Source: Streptomyces spinosus (GTDB taxonomy: Bacteria; Actinomycetota; Actinomycetes; Streptomycetales; Streptomycetaceae). From it: 64,000 nt of DNA. The translations under genes were made by a program, and so were the position numbers. How positions within the stretch are numbered: the first letter of the stretch is position 1; each line of letters begins with the position of its first letter. The stretch covers positions 434,001 through 498,000 of the forward strand of contig NZ_JAINRC010000003.1 in assembly GCF_020400655.1 (NCBI RefSeq), read 5' to 3'. Below the pieces are notes generated by a model. The model worked only from the letters and a program-made list of their open reading frames with translations, did no database searches and was not told the DNA's origin. This document shows positions 36,070 through 45,524 of this stretch, one piece after another.

Positions 36070-36294
36070 ATGATCAAGCACGTCCCCCACCGGTTCAGCG
36101 AGCGTGGTCCGGCCGGTCTCACCCTGGCCCTGTCCATCGTGTCCGAACTGCACGTGCCCGTCCCGGCGCCCCGGGCCCCCGAGGTGGCCGCACCCGTGAC
36201 GCCGGTCCCCCAGCTGATGGGTCTGCGCACCTCCGCCGCCCGTCCGCACCGCCGCAAGGTCCCGCTGCACCGCCTCAACACGGTCCGGGTCTGA
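36070..36294 (+). CDS. conserved small basic protein between protease and response regulator
   Basis: 74 residues from ATG 36070, preceded by AAGGAGCAGGTC. Pro/His/Arg-rich (VPVPAPRAPEVAAPVTPVPQ, RPHRRKVPLHRLN). No transmembrane helix or known domain. The strong RBS and close spacing (25 bp after the protease stop) support expression. Function unknown. Confidence 0.65.
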   Translation: MIKHVPHRFSERGPAGLTLALSIVSELHVPVPAPRAPEVAAPVTPVPQLMGLRTSAARPHRRKVPLHRLNTVRV

Positions 36295-36421
36295 CCGGCG
36301 CGCGTGTCCCCGGCTCCCGGACATGGGACGCTGAGAGACACCGGCCACGGCCGGGAGGCTCCCGCCCCCGGCCGGACGGCACCGGCCACCCCACCCACCG
36401 CACCCCGAGGAAACGCGAGCG

Positions 36422-37156
36422 ATGAGTCCCGCCGAAGGCGACCGTGACCCCCAGCGCATCCTGATCGTCGACGACGAACCGGCCGTGCGCGAGGCCCTCC
36501 AGCGCAGCCTCGCCTTCGAGGGGTACGACACCGAGGTCGCCGTCGACGGCGCGGACGCCCTGGAGAAGGCCACGGCCTGCCGGCCCGACCTGGTCGTGCT
36601 GGACATCCAGATGCCGCGCATGGACGGGCTGACCGCGGCCCGCCGCATCCGGGGTGCGGGGGACACCACCCCGATCCTCATGCTCACCGCCCGCGACACC
36701 GTCGGCGACCGGGTCACGGGCCTGGACGCGGGCGCCGACGACTACCTGGTCAAACCGTTCGAGCTGGACGAACTCTTCGCCCGCATCCGCGCCCTGCTGC
36801 GCCGCAGCTCCTACGCGGCGGCGGTGTCCGCCGAGGCCCAGGCGGACGAGGCGCTCACCTTCGGCGACCTGCGCATGGACCTCGCGACCCGGGAGGTCAC
36901 GCGCGGCGGCCGGCCGGTCGAGCTGACCCGCACGGAGTTCACCCTGCTGGAGATGTTCATGGCACATCCGCGTCAGGTGCTCACCCGTGAGCAGATCCTG
37001 AAGGCGGTGTGGGGCTTCGACTTCGAGCCCTCCTCCAACTCGCTCGACGTCTACGTCATGTACCTGCGCCGCAAGACCGAGGCCGGCGGCGAGCCGCGCC
37101 TGGTGCACACCGTGCGCGGGGTGGGCTACGTCCTGCGGCAGGGCGGCGCCGAGTGA
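36422..37156 (+). CDS. OmpR/MprA-like response regulator
   Basis: 244 residues. The receiver has the acidic pair DDEP, phospho-acceptor Asp in [13 protein letters not shown], Thr in LMLTARD and Lys in YLVKPFEL; all key residues are intact. A winged helix follows (about 145-240; [42 protein letters not shown]). It overlaps the kinase gene by four bases (GTGA). Probable targets include the adjacent HtrA-like protease, by analogy with MprAB of mycobacteria. Confidence 0.95.
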   Translation: MSPAEGDRDPQRILIVDDEPAVREALQRSLAFEGYDTEVAVDGADALEKATACRPDLVVLDIQMPRMDGLTAARRIRGAGDTTPILMLTARDTVGDRVTGLDAGADDYLVKPFELDELFARIRALLRRSSYAAAVSAEAQADEALTFGDLRMDLATREVTRGGRPVELTRTEFTLLEMFMAHPRQVLTREQILKAVWGFDFEPSSNSLDVYVMYLRRKTEAGGEPRLVHTVRGVGYVLRQGGAE

Positions 37157-38607
37157 GGCAGCTGGCGCGCCGGTACCGGGCGCTGCCGCTGCGGGCGCGA
37201 CTGGCGATGCTGGTCGCGGCCGCGGTGGCGTTCGCGGTGGCGGCGGTCTCGGTGACCTGCTGGTTCCTCGTGGAGCGGAAGCTGTACGACCAGCTCGACG
37301 AGGACCTGCAGAAGTCCCTGCGGAACACGACGCAGACGGACCAGTTGCAGTTCACCCTCGACAACTGCACGGACACCCCGCAGGCCAACAGCTTCCTGCT
37401 GCGCGACCGGTACTCCCAGCTGGTCACGGAGGACGGCAAGGTCTGTCTGTTCGGCGCCGCCTCGGGCACGATCAAGGTCACCCAGGCCGACAAGACCGAG
37501 ATCAGTAACCTCGACCCCAGCATCCTGTACTTCCGCAACGGCAGCGACGACGAGGGCAACGAGCTGCGGGTGCTCACCAAGCCGGTCGGCCCCACCTCCA
37601 CCCCGAGCGGCGGGCGCGGGCCCAACGTGGGCGTGCTCATCGCCGTACCCCTGAAGAGCACGCAGAAGACCCTCAACGACCTCGCCCTGGTCCTCCTGCT
37701 CGTCTCCGCCGTCGGTGTCGTCGGCGCCGGTGCCGCGGGCCTCGCCGTCGCGCGGGCCGGGCTGCGCCCCGTGGACAAGCTCACCGAGGCCGTGGAGCAC
37801 GTGGCCCGCACGGAGGACCTGACCATCCGCATCCCCGTGGAGGACGTCAGCGAGGACGAGGTGGCCCGGCTGTCGAGGTCGTTCAACTCGATGACCGCCT
37901 CGCTGGCCAGCTCCCGCGACCTCCAGCAGCAGCTGATCGCGGACGCCGGCCATGAACTGCGCACGCCCCTGACGTCGCTCAGGACGAACATCGAGCTGCT
38001 CACCCGCAGCGAGGAGACGGGCCGTCCGCTCCCGCCCGAGGACCGCAAGGCGCTGCTCGCCTCGGTCAAGGCGCAGGTGACGGAGCTGGCCGCGCTGATC
38101 GGCGACCTCCAGGAGCTGTCGCGTTCGGAGGGGCAGCACGGCGAACGCGTCCAGGTGGTCGCCCTCCAGGACACCGTCGAGGCGGCGCTGCGCCGGGCCC
38201 GGCTGCGCGGCCCCGAGCTGTCGATCACCGCGGACCTGGAGCCCTGGTTCGTGCGGGCGGAGCCCTCCGCGCTGGAGCGGGCGATCGTCAACATCCTGGA
38301 CAACGCGGTGAAGTTCAGCCCCGAGGGCGGCACGGTCGAGGTGCGGCTCGGCGGGGGCGTGCTGACGGTCCGCGATCACGGTCCCGGCATCGCCGAGGAC
38401 GAACTCCCGCACGTCTTCGACCGGTTCTGGCGCTCCCCCAGCGCCCGTGCGCTGCCGGGCTCGGGCCTCGGTCTGTCCATCGTCGCCCGTACGGTCAAGC
38501 AGGCGGGCGGCGAGGTCTCGCTGGCGCCCGCCCAGGGGGGCGGCACGGTGGTGACGGTACGGCTGCCGGGGGCGCCGACCCCGCCGCCGGAGACACCGGC
38601 CGGCTGA
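37153..38607 (+). CDS. sensor histidine kinase (MprB-like)
   Basis: 484 residues. Two transmembrane helices (about 15-38 and 180-200) flank an extracellular sensor domain. HAMP (about 200-255), HisKA with phospho-His in [13 protein letters not shown], and HATPase with [20 protein letters not shown] and GSGLGLSIV follow. All catalytic boxes are intact. GTG 37153 overlaps the regulator stop. It forms a complete two-component pair with the regulator; signal probably envelope related, by analogy. Confidence 0.95.
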   Translation: MRQLARRYRALPLRARLAMLVAAAVAFAVAAVSVTCWFLVERKLYDQLDEDLQKSLRNTTQTDQLQFTLDNCTDTPQANSFLLRDRYSQLVTEDGKVCLFGAASGTIKVTQADKTEISNLDPSILYFRNGSDDEGNELRVLTKPVGPTSTPSGGRGPNVGVLIAVPLKSTQKTLNDLALVLLLVSAVGVVGAGAAGLAVARAGLRPVDKLTEAVEHVARTEDLTIRIPVEDVSEDEVARLSRSFNSMTASLASSRDLQQQLIADAGHELRTPLTSLRTNIELLTRSEETGRPLPPEDRKALLASVKAQVTELAALIGDLQELSRSEGQHGERVQVVALQDTVEAALRRARLRGPELSITADLEPWFVRAEPSALERAIVNILDNAVKFSPEGGTVEVRLGGGVLTVRDHGPGIAEDELPHVFDRFWRSPSARALPGSGLGLSIVARTVKQAGGEVSLAPAQGGGTVVTVRLPGAPTPPPETPAG

Positions 38608-38617
38608 CCCGGCGTCC

Positions 38618-39106
38618 TCAGTCGGGCCTGGGCAGGGCGCGCAGGCGCCGGATCTGGGTGTGGCCGAGGTCGTGGGCCCGGCGCAGGTGCCGGGTGATCG
38701 CCCGCAGCTCGTCCTCGCTGTGGTCGTCCAGCAGGGTCTGCCAGGTCTCACCGAGGTCGTCCCACAGGGCTGTGACGCGCGCGAGGCGCTCCGGGACGGG
38801 GGTGACCAGCACCCGGCGGCGGTCCTGCCGGTCCGGGGTGCGGGTGACGTAGCCGCCGCGTTCCAGCCGGTCCACCAGACGGGTGGCCGAGCCGGTGGTG
38901 AGGCCGGTGCGGTCGGCGATCTGCCGGACGGTGAGCGGTTCCGGCTCGGCGGTCAGCAGGCTCAGGCACTGCACGTCGGTCGGGTGCAGGCCGAGGTGGT
39001 CGGCGACGGCCTGGTTGAACAGCACGTAGGCGGCCAGGTAGCGCCGGGACTCCAGGGCCAGCTCCTCGTAGAGGCGGGCCCGGTCGGGGCCGGTCACGTC
39101 GGTCAC
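38618..39106 (-). CDS. MarR-family regulator
   Basis: 162 residues. Winged helix about 50-110 (LTVRQIADRTGLTTGSATRL; VTRTPDRQDRRRVLVTPV, the MarR wing). GTG 39106 is preceded by AGGAGACCCCC. Divergent from an NmrA-like gene across 110 bp that holds two perfect palindromes, so it very likely represses that gene and itself. Inducer unknown. Convergent with the kinase gene. Confidence 0.94.
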   Translation of the reverse strand: MTDVTGPDRARLYEELALESRRYLAAYVLFNQAVADHLGLHPTDVQCLSLLTAEPEPLTVRQIADRTGLTTGSATRLVDRLERGGYVTRTPDRQDRRRVLVTPVPERLARVTALWDDLGETWQTLLDDHSEDELRAITRHLRRAHDLGHTQIRRLRALPRPD

Positions 39107-39125
39107 GGGGGTCTCCTCGCCGAAA

Positions 39126-39144
39126 TCACTGCGCGGCGCAGTGA
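39126..39144. promoter_or_regulatory. MarR operator candidate 1
   Basis: TCACTGCGC-G-GCGCAGTGA, perfect 9-bp arms, 20 bp upstream of the MarR start. Confidence 0.72.
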
Positions 39145-39160
39145 CTCGTGCCCTAGTCTG

Positions 39161-39189
39161 CTGCGTGACGCAGCCAATGCGTCACGCAG
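39161..39189. promoter_or_regulatory. MarR operator candidate 2
   Basis: CTGCGTGACGCA (39161-39172) and TGCGTCACGCAG (39178-39189) are perfect 12-bp arms around GCCAA. The site is 28 bp upstream of the NmrA-like gene and probably overlaps its promoter. Confidence 0.78.
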
Positions 39190-39216
39190 CAATCTTAGCG
39201 ACCCAGGGGGACATCC

Positions 39217-40083
39217 ATGCTCACCATCGCCGTCACCGGCGCCACCGGCGCCCAGGGCGGAGCCACCGCCCGCGCCCTGCTGGCCGCCGGCCACCAGGTC
39301 CGCGCGCTGACCCGCCGGCCCGGCTCTCCCGCCGCCGAGACCCTGCGCACCCTGGGCGCCGAGGTCCGCCACGCCGACTTCGACGACGCCGGGTCGCTCG
39401 CCGCCGCCCTCACCGGCGCCGACGCGCTCTTCGCGGTCACCACCCCGTTCGGCACCGGCACCCGGACGGAGATCCGGCAGGGCACGGCCCTCGTGGACGC
39501 GGCGGCCGGGGCCCGCCTCGGCCATGTGGTCCTCACCTCCGCCGCCCACGCCGACCGCGGCACCGGCGTCCCGCACTTCGAGAGCAAGTGGGCGGTCGAA
39601 CAGCACCTGCGCGCCTCCGGCCTGCCCTGGACGGTGATCGCCCCGGCCGCGTTCATGGACAACTACGCGAGCGGCTGGACCCTCGACGGGCTGCGCACCG
39701 GCGTCTTCGCCTGGCCCATGCCGGCCGACCGGCCGCTCACGCTCATCCCGGCCACCGACATCGGCGCGTTCGCCGCGCTGGCCCTCCAGCGCCGGGAGGA
39801 CTTCGCGGGCCTGCGCGTCGACATCGCCTCCGACACCTGCACCCCCGCGCGGATCGCGGCCGTCCTCAGCTCCGCCCTGGCCCGCCCGGTCACCCATGCG
39901 CAGCCGCCCCTCACCCAGGTCGGCAGCCACTCCGCCGACCTGGCGGCGATGTTCGCCTACTTCACCGGCACGGGCCTCGACGTCGACGTCGCCGGCCTGC
40001 GCCGCGCCCACCCCGAGATCGCCTGGCACACCTTCGCGGACTGGGCCGCCGAGCAGAACTGGACGGCGCTGCTGGGCCGTTAG
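39217..40083 (+). CDS. NmrA-like NAD(P)-binding oxidoreductase-fold protein
   Basis: 288 residues. The dinucleotide motif is TGATGAQGG (about 8-16), followed by RALTRRPGSPAAETL, a phosphate-binding arginine pattern. Atypical SDR of the NmrA/HSCARG type lacking the YxxxK catalytic pair, so it may be a redox sensor or reductase such as a quinone reductase. RBS CAGGGGGACATCC. Controlled by the divergent MarR gene, by inference from the palindromes. Confidence 0.92.
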   Translation: MLTIAVTGATGAQGGATARALLAAGHQVRALTRRPGSPAAETLRTLGAEVRHADFDDAGSLAAALTGADALFAVTTPFGTGTRTEIRQGTALVDAAAGARLGHVVLTSAAHADRGTGVPHFESKWAVEQHLRASGLPWTVIAPAAFMDNYASGWTLDGLRTGVFAWPMPADRPLTLIPATDIGAFAALALQRREDFAGLRVDIASDTCTPARIAAVLSSALARPVTHAQPPLTQVGSHSADLAAMFAYFTGTGLDVDVAGLRRAHPEIAWHTFADWAAEQNWTALLGR

Positions 40084-40094
40084 CCGCTCCGGGG

Positions 40095-40130
40095 CCCGGC
40101 TCCCGTCCACAGCTGTGGACGGGAGCCGGG
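40095..40130. terminator. perfect 36-bp palindromic terminator
   Basis: 18-bp arms CCCGGCTCCCGTCCACAG (40095-40112) and its complement (40113-40130), between the convergent NmrA-like and 5'-nucleotidase genes. Bidirectional. Confidence 0.85.
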
Positions 40131-40136
40131 GCCGCC

Positions 40137-41921
40137 CTACTGCACGACCGTGATCCGGTCCGCCTTCGGCGGTGCGATCGGGGACGTGGCCGACGAGTTG
40201 GCCGTCAGGTACTTCTCCAGGGCCGTCAGGTCGTCCGCGCCGACCAGGTCACCCGTGCCCTGGGCCAGCGTGGGGAAGCCGTCGCCCCCGCCCGCGAGGA
40301 AGCTGTTGGTGGCGACGCGGTAGGTGGCCGACGGGTCGATCGGGGCGCCGTTCAGACGGATGGAGCCGGTGACCACACGGTCCGCGCCGGACTTGGTGAG
40401 GTCCAGGGTGTACGTGAGCCCGGCGGACGGCTGGAGGATCTTCGGGGCCGCCGCGTTGGCGCCGCTGACCTGTTCCTTGAGGACCTGGACCAGCTGGGCG
40501 CCGGTGAAGTCCTGGAGGTTCACGGTGTTGGCGAACGGCTGGACCGTGAAGCCCTCGGCGTAGGTGACCACGCCGTCGCCCTCGGAGCCCTTGGCCGCGT
40601 AGGTGAGACCGGCCCGCACGCCGCCCGGGTTCATCAGCGCGAGGCTGGTCCTCGGGTCCAGCTCCCGGCCGTGGGCGAGCTGGGCGTCGGCGATGAGGTC
40701 GCCCATCGGGGACTCGGTGCCGCTGTTGTTGATGTCGCCGGAGATCCAGCCGATGGGGCGGTTGCCGATCGGGGCGGCCAGGGTGTTCCAGCGCGAGATC
40801 AGGTCGGTCATGTCCGGCGCCTTGGGGACGTCGCGGGTGACCACGTGGTTCGCGGACTTCACGGCCGTACGCGCGATGTCACCGGTGCGGCGGTCGTACG
40901 TCAGCGTGGTGTCGGTGTAGAGGCGGCCGAAGGAGGACGCCGAGGTGACCATCCGGGGGCGACCGGACGGGTCCGGGACCGTGCAGACGTACGCCTGGTG
41001 GGTGTGGCCGGTGACCAGGGCGTCCACCGCCGGGGTCACGTTCTTGGCGATGTCCACGATCGGGCCGGAGATGCCGCTGCCGGCGCCCGGGGAGTCGCAG
41101 TCGTAGTTGTAGGAGCCGGAGGCCGGGTAACCGCCCTCGTGGATCAGGGCCACGATCGACTGCACGCCCTGGCGCTGGAGCACCTTGGCGTACTTGTTGA
41201 TGGTCTCGGCCTCGTCCTTGAAGGACAGGCCCTTGACGCCGTCGGCGGAGACGATGCCGGGGGTGCCCTCCAGCGTGACCCCGATGAAGCCGATCCTGAC
41301 GTCCTTCTTCTTCCAGACCCAGTACGGCCTCAGGACCGGCTTGCCGGTCTTCTCGTCCAGGACGTTCGCGGCCAGGTACGGGAAGTCGGCACCCCGGAAG
41401 CCCTGGCCCGTGTAGCAGCCGTCCGTGGGGTGGCAGCCGCCGTTCTGGAGCCGGGCCAGTTCCCTCGCGCCCTCGTCGAACTCGTGGTTGCCGACCGAGG
41501 TGACGTCCAGGTCCAGCTTGTTCAGCGCCTCGACGGTGGGCTCGTCGTGGAAGAGGCCCGACAGCAGCGGGGAGGCGCCGACCAGGTCGCCGCCGGCCGC
41601 GGTGACCGAGTACGGGTGGCCGGCGCGGGCCTGGCGGAGATGGGTCGCGAGGTACTCGACACCGCCCGCGTCGACCGTCTTCGCCGTGCCGTCCGGCTGG
41701 AGTTCGGTGACCCGGCCGGAGGAGCCGGACGGAGGCTCCAGGTTGCCGTGCAGGTCGTTGAAGGAGAGCAGCTGGACGTCCTGGTAGCGGCCCGGACGGT
41801 GGTGGCTCTCGTGCGCGTCCGCCGGGAATGCGGCGGTCAGCGCCGCGGCCGTGGCGAGAGCGGCTGCGCTCGCGAGAAGGGCGTACCTACGACGTCCGGT
41901 GCGCCGGGGCGCGGCTGGCAT
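40137..41921 (-). CDS. secreted 5'-nucleotidase / UshA-like metallophosphoesterase
   Basis: 594 residues. Signal peptide 1-36 (ending FPADAHES). The metallophosphatase domain has FNDLHGNL, GGDLVGASP, SVGNHEFDEG and VTGHTHQAY metal ligands. The C-terminal 5'-nucleotidase domain (about 375-560) has NPGGVRAGL and GGGDGFPTL. It releases phosphate from extracellular nucleotides, fitting a phosphate-scavenging role beside the phosphate genes. ATG 41921. An upstream GGTTCATGGTT at 41995-42005 resembles one PHO-box unit, but a second unit is not clear. Confidence 0.94.
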   Translation of the reverse strand: MPAAPRRTGRRRYALLASAAALATAAALTAAFPADAHESHHRPGRYQDVQLLSFNDLHGNLEPPSGSSGRVTELQPDGTAKTVDAGGVEYLATHLRQARAGHPYSVTAAGGDLVGASPLLSGLFHDEPTVEALNKLDLDVTSVGNHEFDEGARELARLQNGGCHPTDGCYTGQGFRGADFPYLAANVLDEKTGKPVLRPYWVWKKKDVRIGFIGVTLEGTPGIVSADGVKGLSFKDEAETINKYAKVLQRQGVQSIVALIHEGGYPASGSYNYDCDSPGAGSGISGPIVDIAKNVTPAVDALVTGHTHQAYVCTVPDPSGRPRMVTSASSFGRLYTDTTLTYDRRTGDIARTAVKSANHVVTRDVPKAPDMTDLISRWNTLAAPIGNRPIGWISGDINNSGTESPMGDLIADAQLAHGRELDPRTSLALMNPGGVRAGLTYAAKGSEGDGVVTYAEGFTVQPFANTVNLQDFTGAQLVQVLKEQVSGANAAAPKILQPSAGLTYTLDLTKSGADRVVTGSIRLNGAPIDPSATYRVATNSFLAGGGDGFPTLAQGTGDLVGADDLTALEKYLTANSSATSPIAPPKADRITVVQ

Positions 41922-42096
41922 GGGACCCCCCTGTGGGTCGGCTGTGGTGGCTCGGCGCAGCCTAGAGTCAACGCGCGTAGCACGACAGGGGGTTCATGGT
42001 TACATCCTGGTTTCCCTTTGCCCTTGCCTTTACCGGTGCTCCCGCCGTGGCCGACGTGCCGGGAATTCGCCCCGGACGCCCCGTACCCTCGTACGC

Positions 42097-43023
42097 ATGA
42101 GCAGCGACGACACCGTACGGGGCTTCCCCGCCCGCTCCATCGAGACCTCCTCCGCGCTCACCCCGGACCGGGCCGAGGCCGTGCTGCGCCTGCTCGGTGA
42201 GGCCGCCCGGGCCGACGGGCAGCAACCGGTGTCCGAGCAGGGCCGGCTGCAACTGCGCGGCGGTGCCCGCGAGGGCGTCTCGCACCTGCTGCTGTCCGTC
42301 GACGGCGAACTCGTCGGCTACGCCCAGCTGGAGGACACCGACCCGGTGGAGGCGCCGGCCGCCGAACTGGTCGTGCACCCCGCCCACCGCGGGCACGGCC
42401 ACGGCCGGGCGCTCGGCTCGGCCCTGCTCGCCGCCTCCGGCAAGCGGCTGCGGGTGTGGGCGCACGGCGGGCACCCCGCCGCCCGGCACCTCGCCCAGGT
42501 ACTCGGCCTGACCCTGTTCCGGGAACTGCGCCAGATGCGGCGCTCGTTGACCGATCTGGAGCTGCCCGATCCGGTACTGCCGGAAGGCGTGACCGTGCGC
42601 GCCTTCGTGCCCGGCAAGGACGACGCCGCCTGGCTCGCCGTGAACGCCGCCGCCTTCGCCCACCACCCGGAGCAGGGCTCGCTGACCCAGCGGGACCTGG
42701 ACGACCGCAAGGCCGAGCCGTGGTTCGACCCCGCCGGGTTCTTCCTCGCCGAGCGGCGCGGCGAACTGATCGGCTTCCACTGGACGAAGGTGCACGCCGA
42801 GGAGGGCCTGGGCGAGGTGTACGTCCTCGGGGTCCGGCCCGGCGAACAGGGCGGCGGCCTCGGCAAGGCCCTCACCACGGTGGGCCTGCGCCACCTGGCC
42901 GCGCAGCAACTGCCGGCCGCGATGCTCTACGTCGACGCCGACAACAAGGCGGCGGTGTCGGTGTACGAGCGCCTGGGCTTCACGGTCCACGAGACGGACC
43001 TGATGTACCGCACGGAAACCTGA
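42097..43023 (+). CDS. mshD: mycothiol synthase MshD
   Basis: 308 residues, two GNAT acetyltransferase domains (about 1-145 and 160-308). N-domain: VVHPAHRGHGHGRALGSALLA. C-domain: the acetyl-CoA loop VLGVRPGEQGGGLGKALTTV, then MLYVDADNKAAVSVYERLGF. It acetylates Cys-GlcN-Ins to complete mycothiol. ATG 42097. The symbol rests on length, the paired GNAT domains and sequence. mshA is 40 kb away in the same window. Confidence 0.93.
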   Translation: MSSDDTVRGFPARSIETSSALTPDRAEAVLRLLGEAARADGQQPVSEQGRLQLRGGAREGVSHLLLSVDGELVGYAQLEDTDPVEAPAAELVVHPAHRGHGHGRALGSALLAASGKRLRVWAHGGHPAARHLAQVLGLTLFRELRQMRRSLTDLELPDPVLPEGVTVRAFVPGKDDAAWLAVNAAAFAHHPEQGSLTQRDLDDRKAEPWFDPAGFFLAERRGELIGFHWTKVHAEEGLGEVYVLGVRPGEQGGGLGKALTTVGLRHLAAQQLPAAMLYVDADNKAAVSVYERLGFTVHETDLMYRTET

Positions 43024-43046
43024 CGCAACCTGGCATCTGCCCAGGT

Positions 43047-43075
43047 GAGGGGCGGCCGTTTGACGGCTGCCCCTC
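43047..43075 (+). terminator. mshD terminator hairpin
   Basis: GAGGGGCGGCC (43047-43057) pairs with GGCTGCCCCTC (43065-43075), one G-T pair, 23 bp after the mshD stop. Confidence 0.78.
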
Positions 43076-43082
43076 TCTTGTA

Positions 43083-43116
43083 CCACCCTTTCACTACTCA
43101 ATTAGTGAAAGGGTGG
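43083..43116. promoter_or_regulatory. YtrA-type operator, 13-bp arm palindrome
   Basis: CCACCCTTTCACT (43083-43095) and AGTGAAAGGGTGG (43104-43116) are perfect inverted arms around ACTCAATT. It lies 8 bp upstream of the GntR start and is the likely autoregulatory operator; a short AT-rich spacer may overlap the promoter. Confidence 0.8.
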
Positions 43117-43124
43117 TTGTACCG

Positions 43125-43511
43125 ATGGTCGAATACCGCATCGACCGGCACAGCGGCGTGGCCACCTACGTGCAGATCGTCCAGCAGACCAAACAGGCGC
43201 TCCGGCTGGACCTGCTGCGGCCGGGCGACCGGCTGCCCACCGCACGCGAGGTGGTGGAGGCCACCGCCATCAACCCCAACACCGTCCTGAAGGCCTACCG
43301 CGAACTGGAGCGCGAGGGCCTGGTGGAGGCGCGGCGCGGCCTCGGCACCTTCGTGCGGCGGTCCCTGGGCGCCACCCCCGCCGACTCGCCCCTGCGCGGC
43401 GAGCTGGAGCAGTGGGCGGACCGCGCCCGCGCCGCCGGGCTGGAGCGGGACGACGTGGCCGCACTCTTCACCGCCGTACTCGACACGTATTTCGAGGGAG
43501 ACCCGACATGA
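43125..43511 (+). CDS. YtrA-subfamily GntR regulator
   Basis: 128 residues: a winged helix (about 12-75, VATYVQIVQQTKQALRLDLL; TAREVVEATAINPNTVLKAY) plus a short dimerisation tail of about 40 residues, the hallmark of the YtrA group that controls adjacent ABC transporters. The ABC ATPase gene starts inside its stop (ATGA). A large operator palindrome lies just upstream. Confidence 0.94.
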   Translation: MVEYRIDRHSGVATYVQIVQQTKQALRLDLLRPGDRLPTAREVVEATAINPNTVLKAYRELEREGLVEARRGLGTFVRRSLGATPADSPLRGELEQWADRARAAGLERDDVAALFTAVLDTYFEGDPT

Positions 43512-44416
43512 GCAGTGACACCGCGTTGAGGGCGGAGGCTCTGGGGAAACGGTTCGGCCTCCGTGGGGGCTGGGCGCTGCGGGACTGCTCGTTCCGGCTG
43601 CCCGCGGGGCGCGTGTGCGCCGTCGTCGGGCCCAACGGCGCCGGCAAGTCCACTCTGCTCGCCCTGGCCGCCGGGCTCGCCGCGCCCACCGAGGGCAGCG
43701 TGACCGTCCTCGGCACCACACCGGCCGCGGCCCGCCCCCGGGTCGGCTTCATCGCCCAGGACAAGCCGCTGTACCCGCAGCTCACCATCGCCGAGACGCT
43801 GCGCATGGGCGCCGACCTCAACCCCGGGCACTGGGACACGGACGGCGCCGAGCAGGTCGTCGCGGGCGGCGACCTCGACCCCGAGGCCCGCGTCCGCACC
43901 CTCTCCGGCGGCCAGCGCACCCGGGTGGCACTCGCCCTCGCCGTCGGCAAGCGGCCCGAACTGCTGCTCCTGGACGAGCCGATGGCCGACCTCGACCCCC
44001 TGGCCCGGCACGAGCTGATGGGCACGCTGATGGCACAGGCCGCCCGCGGCACCACCATCGTGATGTCCTCGCACGTCGTCGCCGAGCTGGAGGACTCCTG
44101 CGACCACCTGCTGCTCGTCGGCGGCGGCCGGATCCGGCTGTCCGGCGAGATCGACGACCTGCTCGCCGCCCACCGGAGGGTGAGCGGCGCCGCCGCGACG
44201 ACCCCGCTGGACCCGCACACCGTGATCGAGTCCCGCGTCACCGGGCGGCAGCTCACCGCGCTGATCCGGCCGGCCGGACCCCTCCCCGGCGACTGGCGCA
44301 CCGCGACGCCGTCCCTGGAGGAACTGGTCCTCGCCCACCTGCGCAATCCCGGCGCCCCCGCCCTGACCCCGGCCGACACCGCCGACACCGCCGACGAAGA
44401 GGAGCACGCCGCGTGA
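43508..44416 (+). CDS. ABC transporter ATP-binding protein
   Basis: 302 residues. Walker A VGPNGAGKST (about 39-48), Q-loop IAQDKPLYPQLT, signature LSGGQRTR, Walker B LLLLDEPMADLDP and H-loop SSHV. Overlaps the GntR gene (ATGA) and the permease (GTGA), so all three form one operon. An exporter of antibiotic or stress type by YtrA context; substrate unknown. Confidence 0.94.
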   Translation: MSSDTALRAEALGKRFGLRGGWALRDCSFRLPAGRVCAVVGPNGAGKSTLLALAAGLAAPTEGSVTVLGTTPAAARPRVGFIAQDKPLYPQLTIAETLRMGADLNPGHWDTDGAEQVVAGGDLDPEARVRTLSGGQRTRVALALAVGKRPELLLLDEPMADLDPLARHELMGTLMAQAARGTTIVMSSHVVAELEDSCDHLLLVGGGRIRLSGEIDDLLAAHRRVSGAAATTPLDPHTVIESRVTGRQLTALIRPAGPLPGDWRTATPSLEELVLAHLRNPGAPALTPADTADTADEEEHAA

Positions 44417-45465
44417 CCGCCACCCTGAGCGCACCCGCCCCGGTGACCACCGCCCCGCGTCAGATCCGCTGGCTGCTGCGCCTGCACCGGCCCGCCGTGT
44501 ACACCTGGGCGATCCTGGTCGTGGGCGTCGCCGGCGCGCTGCTGTGGCTGTGGGGCCCGCTCACCGACGCGGCGGCGACGGCCTGGCACGATTACCGCAC
44601 CACCTGCGCGCGCGACCTGCCCTGCCGGTACGACCAGGACGCGATCCTGCGCTACAAGGACGTCTACCAGTACACGACCGCCGTCATCCTCGCGGTCCCG
44701 TTCCTCACCGCCGCCTGGGCGGGCGCGGCGCTGACCGGCCGCGAGGTGGAGGCCGGCACGGTACGCCTCGCCTGGACCCAGGGCGTCTCACCGCTCCGCT
44801 GGCTGGCCGCCCGGCTCGCGCTCCCTGCGCTCCTGGTCACCGCCGGCACCGGCCTGCTGGCGCTGCTGCATCACGTGGCGTGGTCCGCGGGCGAGGGCCG
44901 CATCGACACCGCCAAGCACTGGTACGACGTCCCCACCTTCTACTCGGGCGGCCCGCTGATCGCCGCCCTCGCACTGACCGGCCTGGCCATCGGCGCCCTC
45001 GCCGGGCTGCTGACCGGCCGCTCGCTGGTCGCGCTGTGCGTCTCCGCGCTCTCCGTGGCCGTGCTGTGGATCGCCGTCCAGATGAGCCTGCCGCACCTGT
45101 GGCCGACCGTCGCCGGCGTCGCGGGGCGCGGAAGGTTCCCGACGTACTCGGGCATCAAGGTCGAGGAGGGCATCGTCACGTCGACCGGCGCCCACGTGCC
45201 CGCCTCGACCTGTGCCTCCGACGCCAGTGCCTGGTGCCAGAGGTTCAACGACCAGCGGCACGCCGCCGGCTTCTACGTCGACTACCACCCCTACTCCCAC
45301 TACTGGCCGCTGCACCTCGTCCCGGCGGGCCTCCTCCTCGCCCTCACCGCCGTACTGACCACGCTCACCTTCTGGCTGCTCCACCGCCGCACCACCGGCA
45401 CCCCCACGAAGGCGGCCCGCGCCGTGGGTGCCGGCCGCGGGGGAGCCACCGGGGCCGCCCGTTAG
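44413..45465 (+). CDS. ABC transporter permease
   Basis: 350 residues with about six hydrophobic helices (about 25-45, 90-112, 135-160, 180-215 and 318-340). A long extracellular loop (about 235-305) contains two Cys (STCASDASAWCQRF) that could form a disulfide. GTG 44413 overlaps the ATPase stop. Partner of the preceding ATPase. Low similarity to characterised permeases, as is usual for this group. Confidence 0.9.
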   Translation: MTATLSAPAPVTTAPRQIRWLLRLHRPAVYTWAILVVGVAGALLWLWGPLTDAAATAWHDYRTTCARDLPCRYDQDAILRYKDVYQYTTAVILAVPFLTAAWAGAALTGREVEAGTVRLAWTQGVSPLRWLAARLALPALLVTAGTGLLALLHHVAWSAGEGRIDTAKHWYDVPTFYSGGPLIAALALTGLAIGALAGLLTGRSLVALCVSALSVAVLWIAVQMSLPHLWPTVAGVAGRGRFPTYSGIKVEEGIVTSTGAHVPASTCASDASAWCQRFNDQRHAAGFYVDYHPYSHYWPLHLVPAGLLLALTAVLTTLTFWLLHRRTTGTPTKAARAVGAGRGGATGAAR

Positions 45466-45524
45466 GGGGCCGCCGGGGCCGGCCTCGCGGAAGCCGCCGG
45501 GGCCGGCCACGAGGAAACCGGCAC

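Noticed and set aside
41990..42020. PHO box upstream of the 5'-nucleotidase gene
   Set aside because: Only one GGTTCATGGTT unit is visible; the second 11-nt repeat does not match, so it is mentioned but not annotated as a site.
39141..42200. Very long plus-strand open frame (1019 codons) spanning the NmrA-like and 5'-nucleotidase genes
   Set aside because: It runs antisense through a clear metallophosphatase gene and across a perfect terminator palindrome. Composition is Arg/Gly/Val-rich with no motifs.
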